DNA of 64,000 bases from Ochromonas danica (Eukaryota > Sar > Chrysophyceae > Chromulinales > Chromulinaceae), in the NCBI GenBank assembly GCA_015146655.1, contig VKHL01000082.1, positions 1 through 64,000 of the forward strand. Direction: 5' to 3'. Of the stretch, positions 12,264 to 23,432 are shown in pieces; position 1 is the stretch's first letter, and each line of letters begins with the position of its first letter. The translations under genes and the position numbers were made by a program. The notes below the pieces were generated by a model. It searched no databases. It was given only the letters and a program-made list of their open reading frames with translations, and had not been told where the DNA came from.

Positions 12264-13137
12264 GCAACAGAGGTTGGATAGTTGCTGTGGTTCCGTTGAA
12301 CTGACCCAAGTTCAAGTTCAAGCGCTGCTGTATTTGTATTCAAGAGAAAGAGGTATCGGAGCAGTCTCTTGCCACCACCACCATCATCACTAGACAGTTA
12401 ACTGAGGACATAAGTCAAAATTTAAGATACAACATGTCAATGAAGAGGCGTTGTCCGAGTAAAATTAATAAAATGAGCAAATTCAAATCGCAAGACCATT
12501 TGAATTCAAAATCATCAAAATACAATTGCAAGACCGAAGGCGTGTTAGAGCACCAAACGCTCAGTGAGGGAAGACGATACAACAATACACAGTGGAAAGG
12601 AACAATGTGCTCAACAATCAAATAAGAATCAAGAAGAAGACTGTTCTTCTCTTGATACTAACACTAAAATCAGCCATTGATTGGAACAAAGATCAGGCGG
12701 AAAATGAAGCTAAGATCACCGGGACCTGACGGTAGCTACCCAACAAAACAAAAATACACAACATCCCCATCACATGATCAACACAACATGATCATCCACA
12801 CAGGCTAACAAACTACTGAAGAACTACCAACTGAAGTGGCAAATGTAAAGAAACAACACGTCGGCTATAGCTAACTAACATGCAAACTATCTTCTCAATC
12901 TACGCCAAGCCATTCGATTCATTAGGTATATAATATAGCAATATCACATTAGAAAAGAGCACGGTTATCTCATCAATCATATACAAGCGAGAGACTGGAA
13001 CAAGTCCACCGAATAGAAACAAAGAAATAGTAAGGAGGTGGCTGACCATCACATACTCCAAATACAATGACAGAAAGGGAAAAGGAGCAAAGGCCATCAA
13101 AAAAAGAGGGTTAGGTAGGAAAAATTCAATGGAGGGT
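12264..13137. other. intergenic region
   Basis: The 874-bp spacer lies between the FYVE-DENN gene start and the globin stop codon, both on the minus strand. It must contain the globin 3' untranslated region and the promoter, and possibly a first exon, of the FYVE gene. The 12430-12700 part is A-rich. No convincing coding exon was found. Confidence 0.55.
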
Positions 13138-13956
13138 TCAGGTGTGATTGACCATGCGCGTGTCATGGGACTTCTCTCCCAGCGACTGCATGGAAACTCC
13201 ATGTTCGTCATATTGGGTCAATGCACCAGAAGCCGATCTAGACTCGGCGCCAACACCAGCATAGATATCAAGAGGCTCTCCACCAACGACGAAGTTAACG
13301 TGAGCCTCGCTTTCCAAAACAGTTCCATCAAGCGCATCAGGTAACATATGTTTCAAAGAGTACGCCAATAGGTTAACCCAAGCTTCCATCACAGAAGGGG
13401 TCGCATGGTTCTTCAGGCGAGATCCCATCGTTAAGAGGAATAATTCCAAGAAGACAGCAAACTGCCAAGGTCGCACCTTGTATTTCTTGTGCGACTGCCC
13501 CAACATCTTCAGACGCATCTTCATACCCGGAGTATCTCCGTCACATTTAAGCAAAAACTCCACAATTCGAACAATAATAGCACCCTTGGCGGCAATCTTG
13601 TTCGTTCCAACAGCATGTTTCATTAGAATCTTCTCATATGCACCATTCACGTCCACTTTGCTCAACCGCTCATAGAACTCATTGTAAAACGCGGTGATGC
13701 CGTGGAGTTGTGTTCCATACTCCTCATGCTGTTCCCGCTGGTTGACAATAATCTGCCAAGATTGACGACATAAAGGAAGAAAGCCCTGCTTCAACTGGGG
13801 AACAAGCGGAAAGGTGCTGGGCGTGAAGTGGGCCACCATAACATCCATAGGGATCGTTGATCTGCCAGAGATCCGAACTACCTTGCCGAAAGTCTCGATT
13901 TCTCGCGTCTCATCTGATACCTTGGCAACAGATTTAATACTCTGTGCACATCCCAT
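13138..13956 (-). CDS. globin-domain protein with dual-acylation N terminus (paralogue 1)
   Basis: A single exon encodes 272 residues from ATG 13956. It begins MGCAQS, a textbook N-myristoylation site with an adjacent Cys for palmitoylation, so membrane attachment is predicted. Residues about 55-210 form a globin-like fold: FLPLCRQSWQII (helix A), ITAFYNEFYERL (helix B), then LGQSHKKYKV with His156 as the likely proximal haem ligand, and VRPWQFAVFLELFLLTMGSRL (helices F-G). The spacing matches protist single-domain globins. Such proteins bind O2 or NO; the role here is unknown. A close paralogue lies at 23433-24230. The C-terminal 60 residues are unlike the paralogue and low in pattern. Loss of haem binding cannot be excluded, because the distal residue is not obvious by eye. 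Confidence 0.8.
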   Translation of the reverse strand: MGCAQSIKSVAKVSDETREIETFGKVVRISGRSTIPMDVMVAHFTPSTFPLVPQLKQGFLPLCRQSWQIIVNQREQHEEYGTQLHGITAFYNEFYERLSKVDVNGAYEKILMKHAVGTNKIAAKGAIIVRIVEFLLKCDGDTPGMKMRLKMLGQSHKKYKVRPWQFAVFLELFLLTMGSRLKNHATPSVMEAWVNLLAYSLKHMLPDALDGTVLESEAHVNFVVGGEPLDIYAGVGAESRSASGALTQYDEHGVSMQSLGEKSHDTRMVNHT

Positions 13957-14514
13957 ATTTGCTGCACAGATTATTTATGGACAGTATTAAATAATAAACT
14001 GATGAAGAAACAGACAGAATTCTTGGTTGGAGTTGGAACGGCGGATGGAAAAATTTCAGGTTGCTTGGACAGGAAGTAGATAGTCTACTGTGTACTATAA
14101 TCACACCAGCTAAACTGCTCCTAGAGGTGGTCTGGTCTGCTGGTCTGTCAAAATCTTGATGTCCTCCTCTTTGCCCAGCTCTGCTGCTCTCTCTGCTGCG
14201 CTGCCTCTTCCTCAACCTCCGGACCAAAGCACCAAAAATCACTGATAAAACCTTGAAATTTAGACAATAAAATCGAATTTCCCTCACCGCACCCCACCAC
14301 CAAGTTTTGGGAGTCCATAGAGAAAGAGAACTCATTCTAACAGCAGAAAGCAAACAGAAAGCAAACAGACAGACTGAGAGAAGCTGACCACTCCTTCTTC
14401 TCACCACTGGGCTTGATCTGCGAATTCTCTTGGTTGCTATAGCTATAGTTTTTCTTTTTCCATTTGTTTGATGTTCATTGGGGAATACCTCTCAAACCTC
14501 TTCGTGTCTACAAG
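13957..14514. other. divergent promoter region, globin 1 / ankyrin-like gene
   Basis: The region separates the ATG of the globin gene (minus) from the ATG of the ankyrin-like gene (plus). It must contain both promoters and leaders. A minus-strand frame with a hydrophobic start crosses it, but it overlaps the globin leader and has no family motif. An in-frame ATG for the plus gene also exists at about 14470. Confidence 0.5.
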
Positions 14515-16798
14515 ATGTCTGTTGCTCTTTCCAACCAGCGCATAAATATTGAACAACTACTGCGATCATGTATTGGCCATTTCCAAGGCATGGCTTCCAC
14601 CATTACTTCGTCTGGGCATGTCAATGCGGAGCAGCCGGGCGAGAGGAGCAGCTGCCGCGAAGTGATTGGCCAGATCTATTTCGGTGAGTGCCTTTGTTTT
14701 TCATGCCCATTATATTCTTTGCAAATAATAAAATGATTTTCCTTTCGCTTTCTTCATGTTAGATTCCTCTAACTTGTTGGAGAAGCTGTTGCGGAAAGAG
14801 CATTGGCTGAAGTTGGAGTGTTCCACTGGCTGTGGCAGTGCTCCTACAAACTCTGTTACTGACCTACACAGTCTTTCTGACCAATCAGATCAGCAAGAAG
14901 ACTCAGTTCCACTTCATTCGACTGCAAAGGCAGCTCAGGGCGTTGCGAGTTTGCTAGAAGACATCCTCCTGATCACGTCCTTCGCCTGTTGTGCCGCCTG
15001 GAATAACGTGCGACATCAGCTGGTGAACCAAAAAAGCTCTAGATCGGGATCCGCGGCAACTTCTACGTTATCGTCTACTATACCAAATCATCGTCTCGGC
15101 AGTGGTGACTTCTTGACGCGCAATAAGGAGATCATCTATCCCAAGGACGTCCTCATAGCGCTCGCGCCTTTCTGGGCAGCGACAAATGCTTTTCTCCTGC
15201 TTTGCACTCATAGCAAAGGTGTCTTCACAAAGCTTAGCGTTGAAGCTGAGAGCCACGAAATGAAGCGTCGACTGCTGGCGCTTCAATTTCTCTTGTCGAA
15301 AGAGTTAATCAATTCCGCTTCGATGAACATGAACGAAGACATACTTCGCCATATGACATACTCTCAAACATTGCACATCGAACATTCTTTTAATTATTCG
15401 CTTTACAGTCGACTGAAGAAAACATTAAAGATGCAATTGAAAACGCCGTTGTTTCTGGCAACTTACTTCTCATTGACTCTCCATACTGACCTCTTACACT
15501 TGAAGTTCGAGAACCTTATTCAGCGTGAGTCAAAGAAGATAAAACCTAGTGCTTCGCAATCTAATCTTGCTGTGAGCAACGCAACAAATGCTGAGTCGAC
15601 TTTTTGTGAGAATCTTACCGAAAATAATGAACAAGAAATAATTGTCCAATACGATCTTCTTTCCCTTGCAATTCTGCATGCGACTATGAAGGCAAATCCT
15701 TTCAGCGCCTTGATTCAAGATAACTGCAGTGGTCAGACAGTTGCCTCCATCGCAGCAGCTTACCATGATCCTTCTATGTCTGAATTGGATAATGCAGCTA
15801 TTGTACCAGATGCCATTCATCATGTGGACACCAACTTCGCTCTTGCAATGATGACCATCTTTTGCTACTATGCGCCTTCATCCTTAGCCTTGGCAGATCG
15901 TAACCAACTCTATCCTATTCATCATGCGGCTCGAAAGGGCGAGTCGTCCGTTCTAGCTTTTCTTTGTCGCAACTACAAGTATACTGTCTCTTTGCAGGAC
16001 CTGTCAAACAAATTTCCTTTACATCATGCTATTCTGTCTGCTGCCCATCATGATCCCAAAGTCATTGTCTCTTTGGCAGAGTTGTATCCGAAAGCTCTAG
16101 TTCATGAAGAAAGCAATTCTGCCAAATATTCCTTCAATATTCTTGCTTATGCAGCAAAGCACTGTCCACTGTCACTTGTGCATGCATTGCAAGACGTGGC
16201 AGATTCATTCCAAATTCGTGGAAAGCTATATTCTCCTCGTCTTTCGTCTTCCTCCGGTTCGCCTGCGCCAGTACGCCATGGAAGCAGCGATGGTGACGAT
16301 GGTGAATTTGTTATATTTGTCCAAAATGAGAGGAAGGATTTTTCCACTTTTCGTCCCAAAAGATCTGCGGCTGTTGCTGGAATGAGTGAGAACGATTCGA
16401 TACAGAAAAGAAAGGAGTCCAAGTCGGCTGAGCATCCTGGGTATTTACCTGTGGTAGCTTGGCCTTCCAGACGGAATGACAACAATTTGTTGTGCGTAGA
16501 ATCATCTGGGAATGTGCAGACCATGTCTACCCCAGGAATTTCCGCTCCCCTAATCTCTTCTTCCTCTTCTTCTTCACAGCAACCTAATGGCGATTCGCAA
16601 ACAAGTTCTAGTATGAACCAACTTGCTGTTAAACGAAATGGATTGATTCGAAGTGGCAAAGAGAAAACCTCTTTACATGGAAATGTTGGCAGCAAGAAAG
16701 TTGTTCGTGATGACTCCTTGCTGCTATTGTTAACAGCTGCTAAAGCACAGCCAAACTTCTTTCATGAGAAAGGCCTACCTGCCGTTTCTCAGACCTAG
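14515..16798 (+). CDS. ankyrin-like repeat protein, low-complexity C terminus
   Basis: Exons 14515-14683 and 14763-16798 flank a 79-nt intron (GTGAGT to TTAG, phase 1) and encode 734 residues. Ankyrin-like units appear at about residues 440-520: LYPIHHAARKGESSVLAFLC, then a second unit with KFPLHHAI and VSLAELYPKAL, and a third ending SLVHAL. Upstream lies a long helical region, possibly with more degenerate repeats. Downstream is a Ser-rich tail. The start at 14515 (ATGTCTGTTG) is preferred for its context; the in-frame ATG at about 14470 would add 15 residues. It resembles the other LPLH-type protein in this window only in the repeat family. It is probably a binding adaptor; I do not recognise a specific orthologue. 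Confidence 0.7.
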
Positions 16799-17218
16799 AC
16801 TTTTAGAAGCTCCATGGATATATAATACCCCTTGTTGTCTCCATGACGAAGATGAATTACACATCATAACCATGAATCCACTAGTGACTCTGCGCGCCAT
16901 AGTATTTTGTGCTCCAGATTCATGTATAATCTGATGTGGTTGGTTGTTTTATTTTGTTCACTCCTAACTGAGCCGTAGATCAATATTTCTAAGGCATGCT
17001 TAATCCCATACGATGATACACTTGATTTTGGACTTGCTTTGCTTTGCTTTGTTCATCAAAGCTCAGATTCAATCCACAATACTCAAATCAAACAATCAAA
17101 CAGTTACAGAAACATCTCTCACCCACCCCGCCCATACTATAGAACAGACTATCGTTTACAAACTAAACATGCGTAAACACTCCTTTTAAAAGATGAATCA
17201 ATGCGCCAAGCATTATCA
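16799..17218. other. convergent intergenic spacer
   Basis: The spacer lies between two convergent stop codons and holds 3' untranslated sequence for both genes. A short TTGCTTTGC duplication occurs near 17035-17050. No gene is visible. Confidence 0.6.
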
Positions 17219-19344
17219 TCAGGGACTAGTAGGTGTTGCTTCTTGCTCCAAACCGTCGATATAGTCTTTGAGATTAAAATTGCGAAGGTCGAAGGAGTTT
17301 CGTTGGTGATTAGGCTGAGCAGACATTGTCACGGCTGTTCGTGTTGATCCTCGGCCTCTGCCTCTGCCCGCCCCACCAACATTGGAAAGAATATGTCTTC
17401 GTCCTTCACTAACAGGCGTTCCGCCCTGACTTGAAGTTGAGCCTGCGTTAACAAAAACAACAATTATCAAATTGAAGAAGCACCAATGCCACCACCCTAA
17501 ATAGCATACCTGATGAGCTAGGTGAGGAGAGAGGAGATTGATTCACAACCGTTGCTTGGCCTAAGCGCTGGAAATGCTTTAGTTTATCGGCTTCGTGCCG
17601 CACCTGTTCTCGGCTTAGAGTCCGCGATCGAGACTAGCAGAAAGCGATGATTCGAAGAAATGAAAACAGTTTTGAAAGTTGAAGGGAAGGGAGGACTCAC
17701 CGCAGAGTCAGCATGAGCTCGTAAGACATTCTGAAAGAACTTGACTTTCTCCTCCACAGTGCCAGCGCGAGGTCGTCCATCTTCGCTCTCAACTACAGCG
17801 CGGCTGTCAACTTCACTTTCTCTCCCACTGACATCAAACGGTTCGGCTGATGACAGCCTTTCACTGCCAGAGAGGTTTAAATCCGTCTCTTGTAGACCCT
17901 TCCCACTTGCCGAAGGGCGGCTACTATCAGGCGAGTCACCACCAGAAGACAGAAAGGGAACAGCCGTAGCGACAATATCGCTCAAATGAGGAGCCTCTTC
18001 GGTAAGTAATTTAAAAGAGGGGCCCCTTTTCTTCTCTTTAACCATTGCGGCCAGGCTTGATGGTTCATCCTTGCCTGGCCGACGACTAATTGGTTGCTCC
18101 GCTTTTGCTTCAGAATTGACCTCAGATTCACTGAGTAAGCAAGCGTGTGGTTCAATAGTGGATAAGCCACTCAACTCATTGGTTTCACCACTGTTGACGT
18201 CGCTGTGAGGAGGAACAGCTGGGCTACTCAACGCATTGGTTTCACCGCTGTTGACATCGCTGTGAGGAGGAACAGCTGGGCTACTCAACTCAATAGTTTC
18301 ACCACTGTTGACATCGCTGTGAGGAGGAACAGCTGGGCTACTCAACTCAATAGTTTCACCACTGTTGACATCGCTGTGAGGAGGAACAGCTGGGCTACTC
18401 AACGCATTGGTTTCACCACTATTGACATCGCTGTGAGGAGGAACAGCTGGGCTACTCAACTCAATAGTTTCACCACTGTTGACATCGCTGTGAGGAGGAA
18501 CAGCTGGGCTACTCAACTCAATAGTTTCACCACTGTTGACATCGCTGTGAGGAGGAACAGCTGGGCTACTCAACTCAATATTTTCACCACTGTTGACATC
18601 GCTGTGAGGAGGAAGAGCTTGGTGGGCTGTAGAAGGGGAGGGCTCAGGACATTCCTTTGGACTGGGTGGCAATTGTTCTTCTATTGGATCTATCTGCTTC
18701 TGACCAGAAGGTTCGCTATTTTGCACTACATAATTGCCATTTAGGTGACCTAAAGTAGGCTGAGGAGCAGGAGCAGGAGCAGGAGGTGAAGAGAGGGCAG
18801 CAGGCGATTCCAAGGCGTTGCCAGAAGAGAGTTGAGGGGAGGGCACCTGAACAACAACCTCCTGCCCCTGCTCCTCAGCCTGCTTCTCTTGAGCCTCTTG
18901 CTTTTGTGTTGAGAGGAAAGCGAAGGAGTCTTTGTGCTGCAGCAGGTATTCCGCGACTTCCATTTCGTCGTCACTGTCTGTGGCGTGCTGCAGCTTCGAG
19001 ACACTGTGATGACGTTCCAGCGTCTCCCCCACCTCCTCTTTCTCATTCCGTTGAGGAGAGGAGAGGAGCGAGGAAGGAATGGCAACGGGGTCATGGAAGA
19101 CCGCAGCTGAGATGAGCGGAGAGGAACTTCTCGTCCCGCCGCGAGGGTCATGCACGGGGCTGTACTCCTCCTGCGCTGTCTCTCTCGCCTTCGGCTCTTC
19201 CGCAGGAGGAGACAAGGACAAGCAGTTGTCGGGCGGTTGTGGTGGTGTGAGAGGGATTTTCTCCGAAGATTCGCCTGAACGGTCCACTTTCTCGAGAATG
19301 GTGTGGCTTGACATCTTCTGGCCTTTGCAGCAAAGGGCACCCAT
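17219..19344 (-). CDS. acylated repeat protein with 8 x 19-residue repeats
   Basis: Three exons, 19344-17701, 17633-17510 and 17442-17219, encode 663 residues with all phases consistent. The protein begins MGALCCKGQ: Gly2 for myristoylation and two adjacent Cys for palmitoylation, so membrane anchoring is likely. The rest looks disordered, rich in Ser, Pro and Glu. Residues 245-396 are eight tandem copies of a 19-residue unit beginning PPHSDVNSGE; the DNA copies are nearly identical. A helical segment near residue 535 (VEEKVKFFQNVLRAHAD) and a stretch from the second exon (VRHEADKLKHFQRLGQ) could be short interaction helices. The C terminus contains a GRGRGRG box. I do not recognise the family. 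Confidence 0.75.
18157..18612. repeat. 57-bp coding minisatellite, 8 copies
   Basis: Eight head-to-tail copies of a 57-bp unit lie inside exon 1 of the acylated repeat protein and preserve the frame (19 codons each). Copies differ by a few bases that alternate ETIEL and ETNAL in the product, in an order that suggests duplication of two- or three-unit blocks. The opposite strand is also open across the array, as a by-product of the periodicity. Confidence 0.95.
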
Positions 19345-19666
19345 AATTCGATCCAGGCTAAATTGGAAGGAAGCCTTGATTAGGATTACAGAGCTCTGAC
19401 CAGGTAGAGTGTGGAACAGCCCTCAGCCCCCGACAAGAAGATGGAAATATCTTTCACCAGCTGCACTGTCTTGTCATTTTCCCTCTTAAGTTAAGACATT
19501 TGGTCGGGAAATTGAAAATGGCACTCATTGGAGTTGAAAAGTTGTTTTTCATCGCAGGAGAGAACTTGCTGTGTGAAGCATTTCTGATTTCAACGAAGTT
19601 GTTTTCTGGCTTATTCGTTGATCGCCATTTGTCATGACTGGTCGAATAGGGCCACATGTATTGCCC
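19345..19666. other. divergent promoter region
   Basis: The region lies between the acylated repeat protein (minus) and a small membrane protein (plus). It holds both upstream regions. No motif or open frame of note was seen. Confidence 0.5.
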
Positions 19667-20172
19667 ATGTACAAAGCTAGTAGCCTGCAGGGCAAAGCTT
19701 ACCGGAAGAGTAAGTTTGAAGGGTATTGATAGTACTGGAGAAACTGAACACTGAACGATGTTTGGTCTCTCTTTTGTTTGCCAGGTGGCAGCCCCTTCTG
19801 TGTGCAGGTGCTGATGGTGGTGCTAACGGCGTTCTTGGTCTTCCTGCTGGCCATGGCGCTCTACATGGGCTCACTCTTCCTGCAGTCCTCCCTCTCGGTA
19901 AGAAAGATGATCTTCCTTCCTCTTTCTGGCTAATTATCTCTCCCCTTCAATAGGACTTCTCCGACACTTTGCCTGGAACGAGGAATGTGCTGCAGAAATG
20001 GAGCGGACTGGACTTGACAGCCTTGGGTCGACCGCCTCTCACCAATGCATCTTCAGAAGTGGTGGAGCGGCTGCAAAGATGGGACAATGCCACTCGATCT
20101 TTTGCTACGAACTACTTGCGAGTGCACCCCCTCTCTCCACCCGCTGCGAAGGCCTCTGTTGCCTCCCAGTGA
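19667..20172 (+). CDS. small single-pass membrane protein, unknown family
   Basis: Three exons, 19667-19709, 19785-19897 and 19954-20172, encode 124 residues. The introns (75 and 56 nt) have GTAAGT/GTAAGA donors and CAG/TAG acceptors. A short basic N terminus (MYKASSLQGKAYRK) leads into one hydrophobic helix at about residues 20-46 (VLMVVLTAFLVFLLAMALYM). A soluble tail of about 75 residues with two NxT/S sequons follows. Basic residues before the helix favour an N-in orientation, so the tail would face the lumen or outside. I do not recognise the family. The consistent splicing and clear hydrophobic helix make it a likely real gene. Confidence 0.6.
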
Positions 20173-20368
20173 TATATGGTGCGGATGATGTGCTGGGGAT
20201 CTGATAGAATGAAATCTGATGGAAATTCCTTTTCCGTCAAGTTGTACATAATCACTTAAACAGTTAGAAAGAGCTAGAGGCAGCGAAGAGGGGAGCGAGC
20301 TTAAAGATCTAATCTCTTCAAAACGAGAGCGACAGGTTGACAGTCTCTCGACTTGCCATTGGAGTCCT

Positions 20369-21462
20369 TTAAAGCCGAGGAAAGAATGAGTCCACAGCAG
20401 CTCGTAGAGTTTTCTCATGCTTGGGAAAGAGTTTGTCATTACTCTACGAAGAGAGACACGGGAGTGAGTACATTATGCGCTCGATTGGTGACAGATGGCA
20501 GAGATGACTTACTGTGGCCTGCACGGACCAAAGCTGTCCACGGTTGACGCAAAGACTGTACAGCTCCATCTGCCGTGTCGGTCTGTAACAAATGACATCC
20601 ATTCAACAGTTAATGGGAGATCCACTACTATCGGTGAGCTTCAACTCACTTATCGTTGCGCTGGCCAGGCCTGGGCAGCTGATCGTTAATTGGATTTGAA
20701 AAGAGGAAGTCGTAGAAGATGACACCGTTAGTCTCTCTCTTCCGCGCACTAACCACTTCCCCTCCTCTATACAAGCCATCCATCGATCAAGAACAGCAAA
20801 CAAGAGGGATCATATAACATCGGCAGACCTTTTCTTGGCAAGCTTCTCACCCACGGCCTCCAATGAGCCGTAACTCACTATGCTGTCTTTGTCAGCTGCT
20901 GCCGCGACGCTTCCCACTACGACGTTCTCGTCCACTGATATAAAGGAGGCACATTCAACTATTATTCTGGCCAGAGATGGTCTGGGAGGAGGAGGAGCAC
21001 TCACCATCGAAGAGGGAGGAGAACTTGACCGCATAGCCAGTCCCCACACCATCGAACTGGTTGAATCCAAAAGGTCTGTCAGCATAGCACTATGTTAAAC
21101 ACTCCAGTCGCTCAATGACAAACAGGGAGGAGCGCTGACCGCAGCAGTTTGAAGCCTCGGGAGATGTCGCTGAAGGCCTGCACATCGTTGCTTCGCTGTG
21201 TGTAGAGGGGCACTTGCACCACGTCATCATTCAACGCCTGGACGGCTGATCCAGGGAGACTCAGAGAGGCTACAACAGCCAAGGAGGCAATGACTTGACG
21301 GGAACTGCGTAACAGCCAAGTTGCAGGAGATGTGATGGAAGGTGAAGAAGACATTATCAGGGAGGAACACGACAAGCGCGACGCGCAAAAAGAATGCGCA
21401 GACCAAGCCCGTAGGCAGGGAAGAGTGATGAGAAAGAACAAAAGGGTGGAGATAGCGATCAT
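20369..21462 (-). CDS. PsbP-domain thylakoid lumen protein
   Basis: Six exons (21462-21140, 21075-21005, 20934-20829, 20748-20650, 20582-20513, 20443-20369) join in frame to 247 residues. The N terminus is tripartite: a secretory signal (MIAISTLLFFLITLPCLRA), a Ser/Arg-rich transit region, then a second hydrophobic signal ending GSAVQA before LNDD, as expected for import through the outer membranes of a secondary plastid and on into the thylakoid lumen. The mature part matches PsbP: GFKLLRPFGFNQFDGVGTGY, VDENVVVGSVA, SYGSLEAVGEKLAKK, ETNGVIFYDF, and a C terminus ending LRAAVDSFFPRL. PsbP proteins stabilise the oxygen-evolving complex; PsbP-like paralogues help assemble photosystems. Which one this is cannot be told by eye. 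Two donors are GTC rather than GTA/G. Exon density is much higher than in neighbouring genes. Confidence 0.88.
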
Positions 21463-21680
21463 CACGTCTCTCAGTAGTGTCTCAGTAGCAGTGCAGTACT
21501 GCAAGCAACAATCTCTCTGATCTCACTGTGTCAGACTTCTTCTTCTCCTCCCTGAAGTGACAAGAGGAGCCAAAAGTCCAGATCCGCAAATTTCCAGATA
21601 GACTTCAAGTCTATAGACAAGTTAGTGATTTTCATAATTGCTGGATTTGCATTTTTCTTTTTCCTTTCTTCTGTAAAGCT
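21463..21680. promoter_or_regulatory. shared upstream region of PsbP and CbbY genes
   Basis: Only 218 bp separate the divergent start codons of two genes whose products both carry plastid-type targeting signals. Any promoter elements must be shared or closely packed. I did not identify a specific motif. Confidence 0.5.
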
Positions 21681-23023
21681 ATGAGATCCTTGGCCTTGAC
21701 AATCATTCTCTTCGTCAGTTTCCACCTTTTCGTGGTGGAGAGCTTTCAAGCCCAGCGAAGGGCAGGAGCGAAGTTTTCGTCCTCAGAAGCGTCTCTCCGC
21801 TCGTCTTCAACCTCTTCTGCCAGTCTCTCAGGACCCGCGCTGAAGAGAGAGTACGGGCTGTTCTTCGACTGTGATGGAGTTATCGTGGAGACCGAAGAGC
21901 TCCACCGCATCGCGTACAATAAAGCCTTTGCGTTCTTTGGCCTGCGGATGCCTACGGACGGCAAGGCGGTGGAGTGGGACGTGGCCTACTGTGAGTGCTC
22001 TGTGACTTACTGCTCGACTTCTTCGTCACTCACCATCTCCTTCTCTCTCCTCGCCTATGAGAACAGACGACAAGCTGCAGAACACGGTGGGCGGAGGCAA
22101 GCCCAAGATGAAGTACTTCTTCGGCCAGGAGAAGCGAGTTTGGCCCATCCAGACCAAACCTTATCGAGCCCCGCCACGCACTGCTGCTGACCAGGACCGC
22201 CTCGTGGTAAACTACTTGTTCCCTTGTGGTAATGGTTGTTTAGAGCTCTTTCTCACTTCTGCGTTGGTGCTGGACAGGATGCGCTGCAAGACAAGAAGAC
22301 AGAGTTCTACGTCTCTTTGCTGGAACACGGAGCTGAAGTTCGCCAAGGTGTTCTTCCTTTCATGGATGCTGCCTTGGCTCATCCCCAGATTAAGGTGGGT
22401 TGGGAGTGTGGAACTGTGATTTTGGTAATGGAGTGATGTGATGTGTGACTGTGCAAAGGTGGGAATCTGCTCTGCAGCGACAAAGCAAGGCTTTGAGAAA
22501 GCCACGAGCTGTCTGCTAGGTGTAAACAGACTGCAGGGGATGGATGTTATCCTTGCTGGTGATGATGTAGTGGAGAAGAAGCCCAATCCGCGCATCTATC
22601 AGGTCGCTGCAGAGCGACTGGGATTATCTCCAGATCGTTGCGTCGTTATCGAAGACTCAATGGTGGGACTAAAGGCTGCCAAAGCGGCTGGTATGAGGTA
22701 ATAATGTGCTTCCCTATTTAACATTAATCACTCTCCATCATCTAGGTTGATTTCTGTGTTCTAGATGTATTATCACCTTCACACAAAGTACAAAGAATGA
22801 AGATTTCATTGGTGGAGGTGCAGATCTAGTACTTCCCAGCCTCGCTGGACTAAAAGCAGAGGATATATTCATCGCAGTGCAGGAAGGTATTCCGTTGAGC
22901 AGCTTGGTAACCCCTTCTGATGCAGACCATTCATCTGCAAGCAAAGCGAAGTGCGACTCATCGCCCAAGAAGAAATCTTCTACTGACTGGACCCCCAATT
23001 CACTCCTCACTCCCCGAGATTAG
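21681..23023 (+). CDS. CbbY-like HAD phosphatase, plastid-targeted
   Basis: Five exons (21681-21990, 22067-22206, 22278-22394, 22459-22697, 22765-23023) encode 354 residues. A signal peptide (MRSLALTIILFVSFHLFVVES) is followed directly by Phe (SFQAQRR), the pattern of heterokont plastid import. The HAD motifs are present: motif I FFDCDGVIVETE with Asp63 and Asp65, motif II at CSAATKQ, the motif III Lys in EKKPNPRIYQ, and motif IV VVIEDS. The cap sequence (EELHRIAYNKAF) and overall order match CbbY, which in plants hydrolyses xylulose-1,5-bisphosphate, a misfire product that inhibits Rubisco. The roughly 40-residue polar C-terminal tail is an addition. Fourth-exon start and phases agree with the motif order. 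Function as a Rubisco protector is inference from the family. Confidence 0.88.
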
Positions 23024-23432
23024 AACTATGGCGTTTAGCCTCTCGAGACAGTCATCTCAGCGGTCTTCGATCATTACATTGCTTCTCCCTCATTTGTTTC
23101 GCCAAAAGTAATCATTTCATTAGGATGCATGGATTTAACTGTCTTTAAACTATCCTTTCTTCCAAGCTGCAGACACTGTAGAAAGAAGACTTTGCTTCTG
23201 TTTTGTACGAGTGCTTATTTAAATTTACACATTTAAATACTAACATGACGACGATGGAATTGCGCATAAGCGATTGGAGATTGCAAGATCATCTGCAGCA
23301 TACCAAAGGCCTTCTACAACCTAATTCCGAGTTTATTGCACAAAATTTGAAATCAATTCATTGCAACTAAGTACCAAAAATGTACCGCAGAGAAACTAAG
23401 TACGCGTCTAATCTAGTTCATAATTTCGATCT
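23024..23432. other. convergent intergenic spacer
   Basis: The 409-bp spacer lies between the CbbY and globin-2 stop codons and holds both 3' untranslated regions. No gene or notable repeat is visible. Confidence 0.6.

Noticed and set aside
13934-14407. Minus-strand frame of 157 codons with a hydrophobic start
   Set aside because: It overlaps the globin start in another frame, lies in the expected leader and promoter, and has no domain.
18157-18612. CRISPR-like array
   Set aside because: The repeats are contiguous, coding, and lack unique spacers; the genome is eukaryotic.
18205-18744. Plus-strand 179-residue frame with RRNSWATQ repeats
   Set aside because: It is the antisense of the coding minisatellite in the minus-strand gene, whose splicing and acylation start are consistent.
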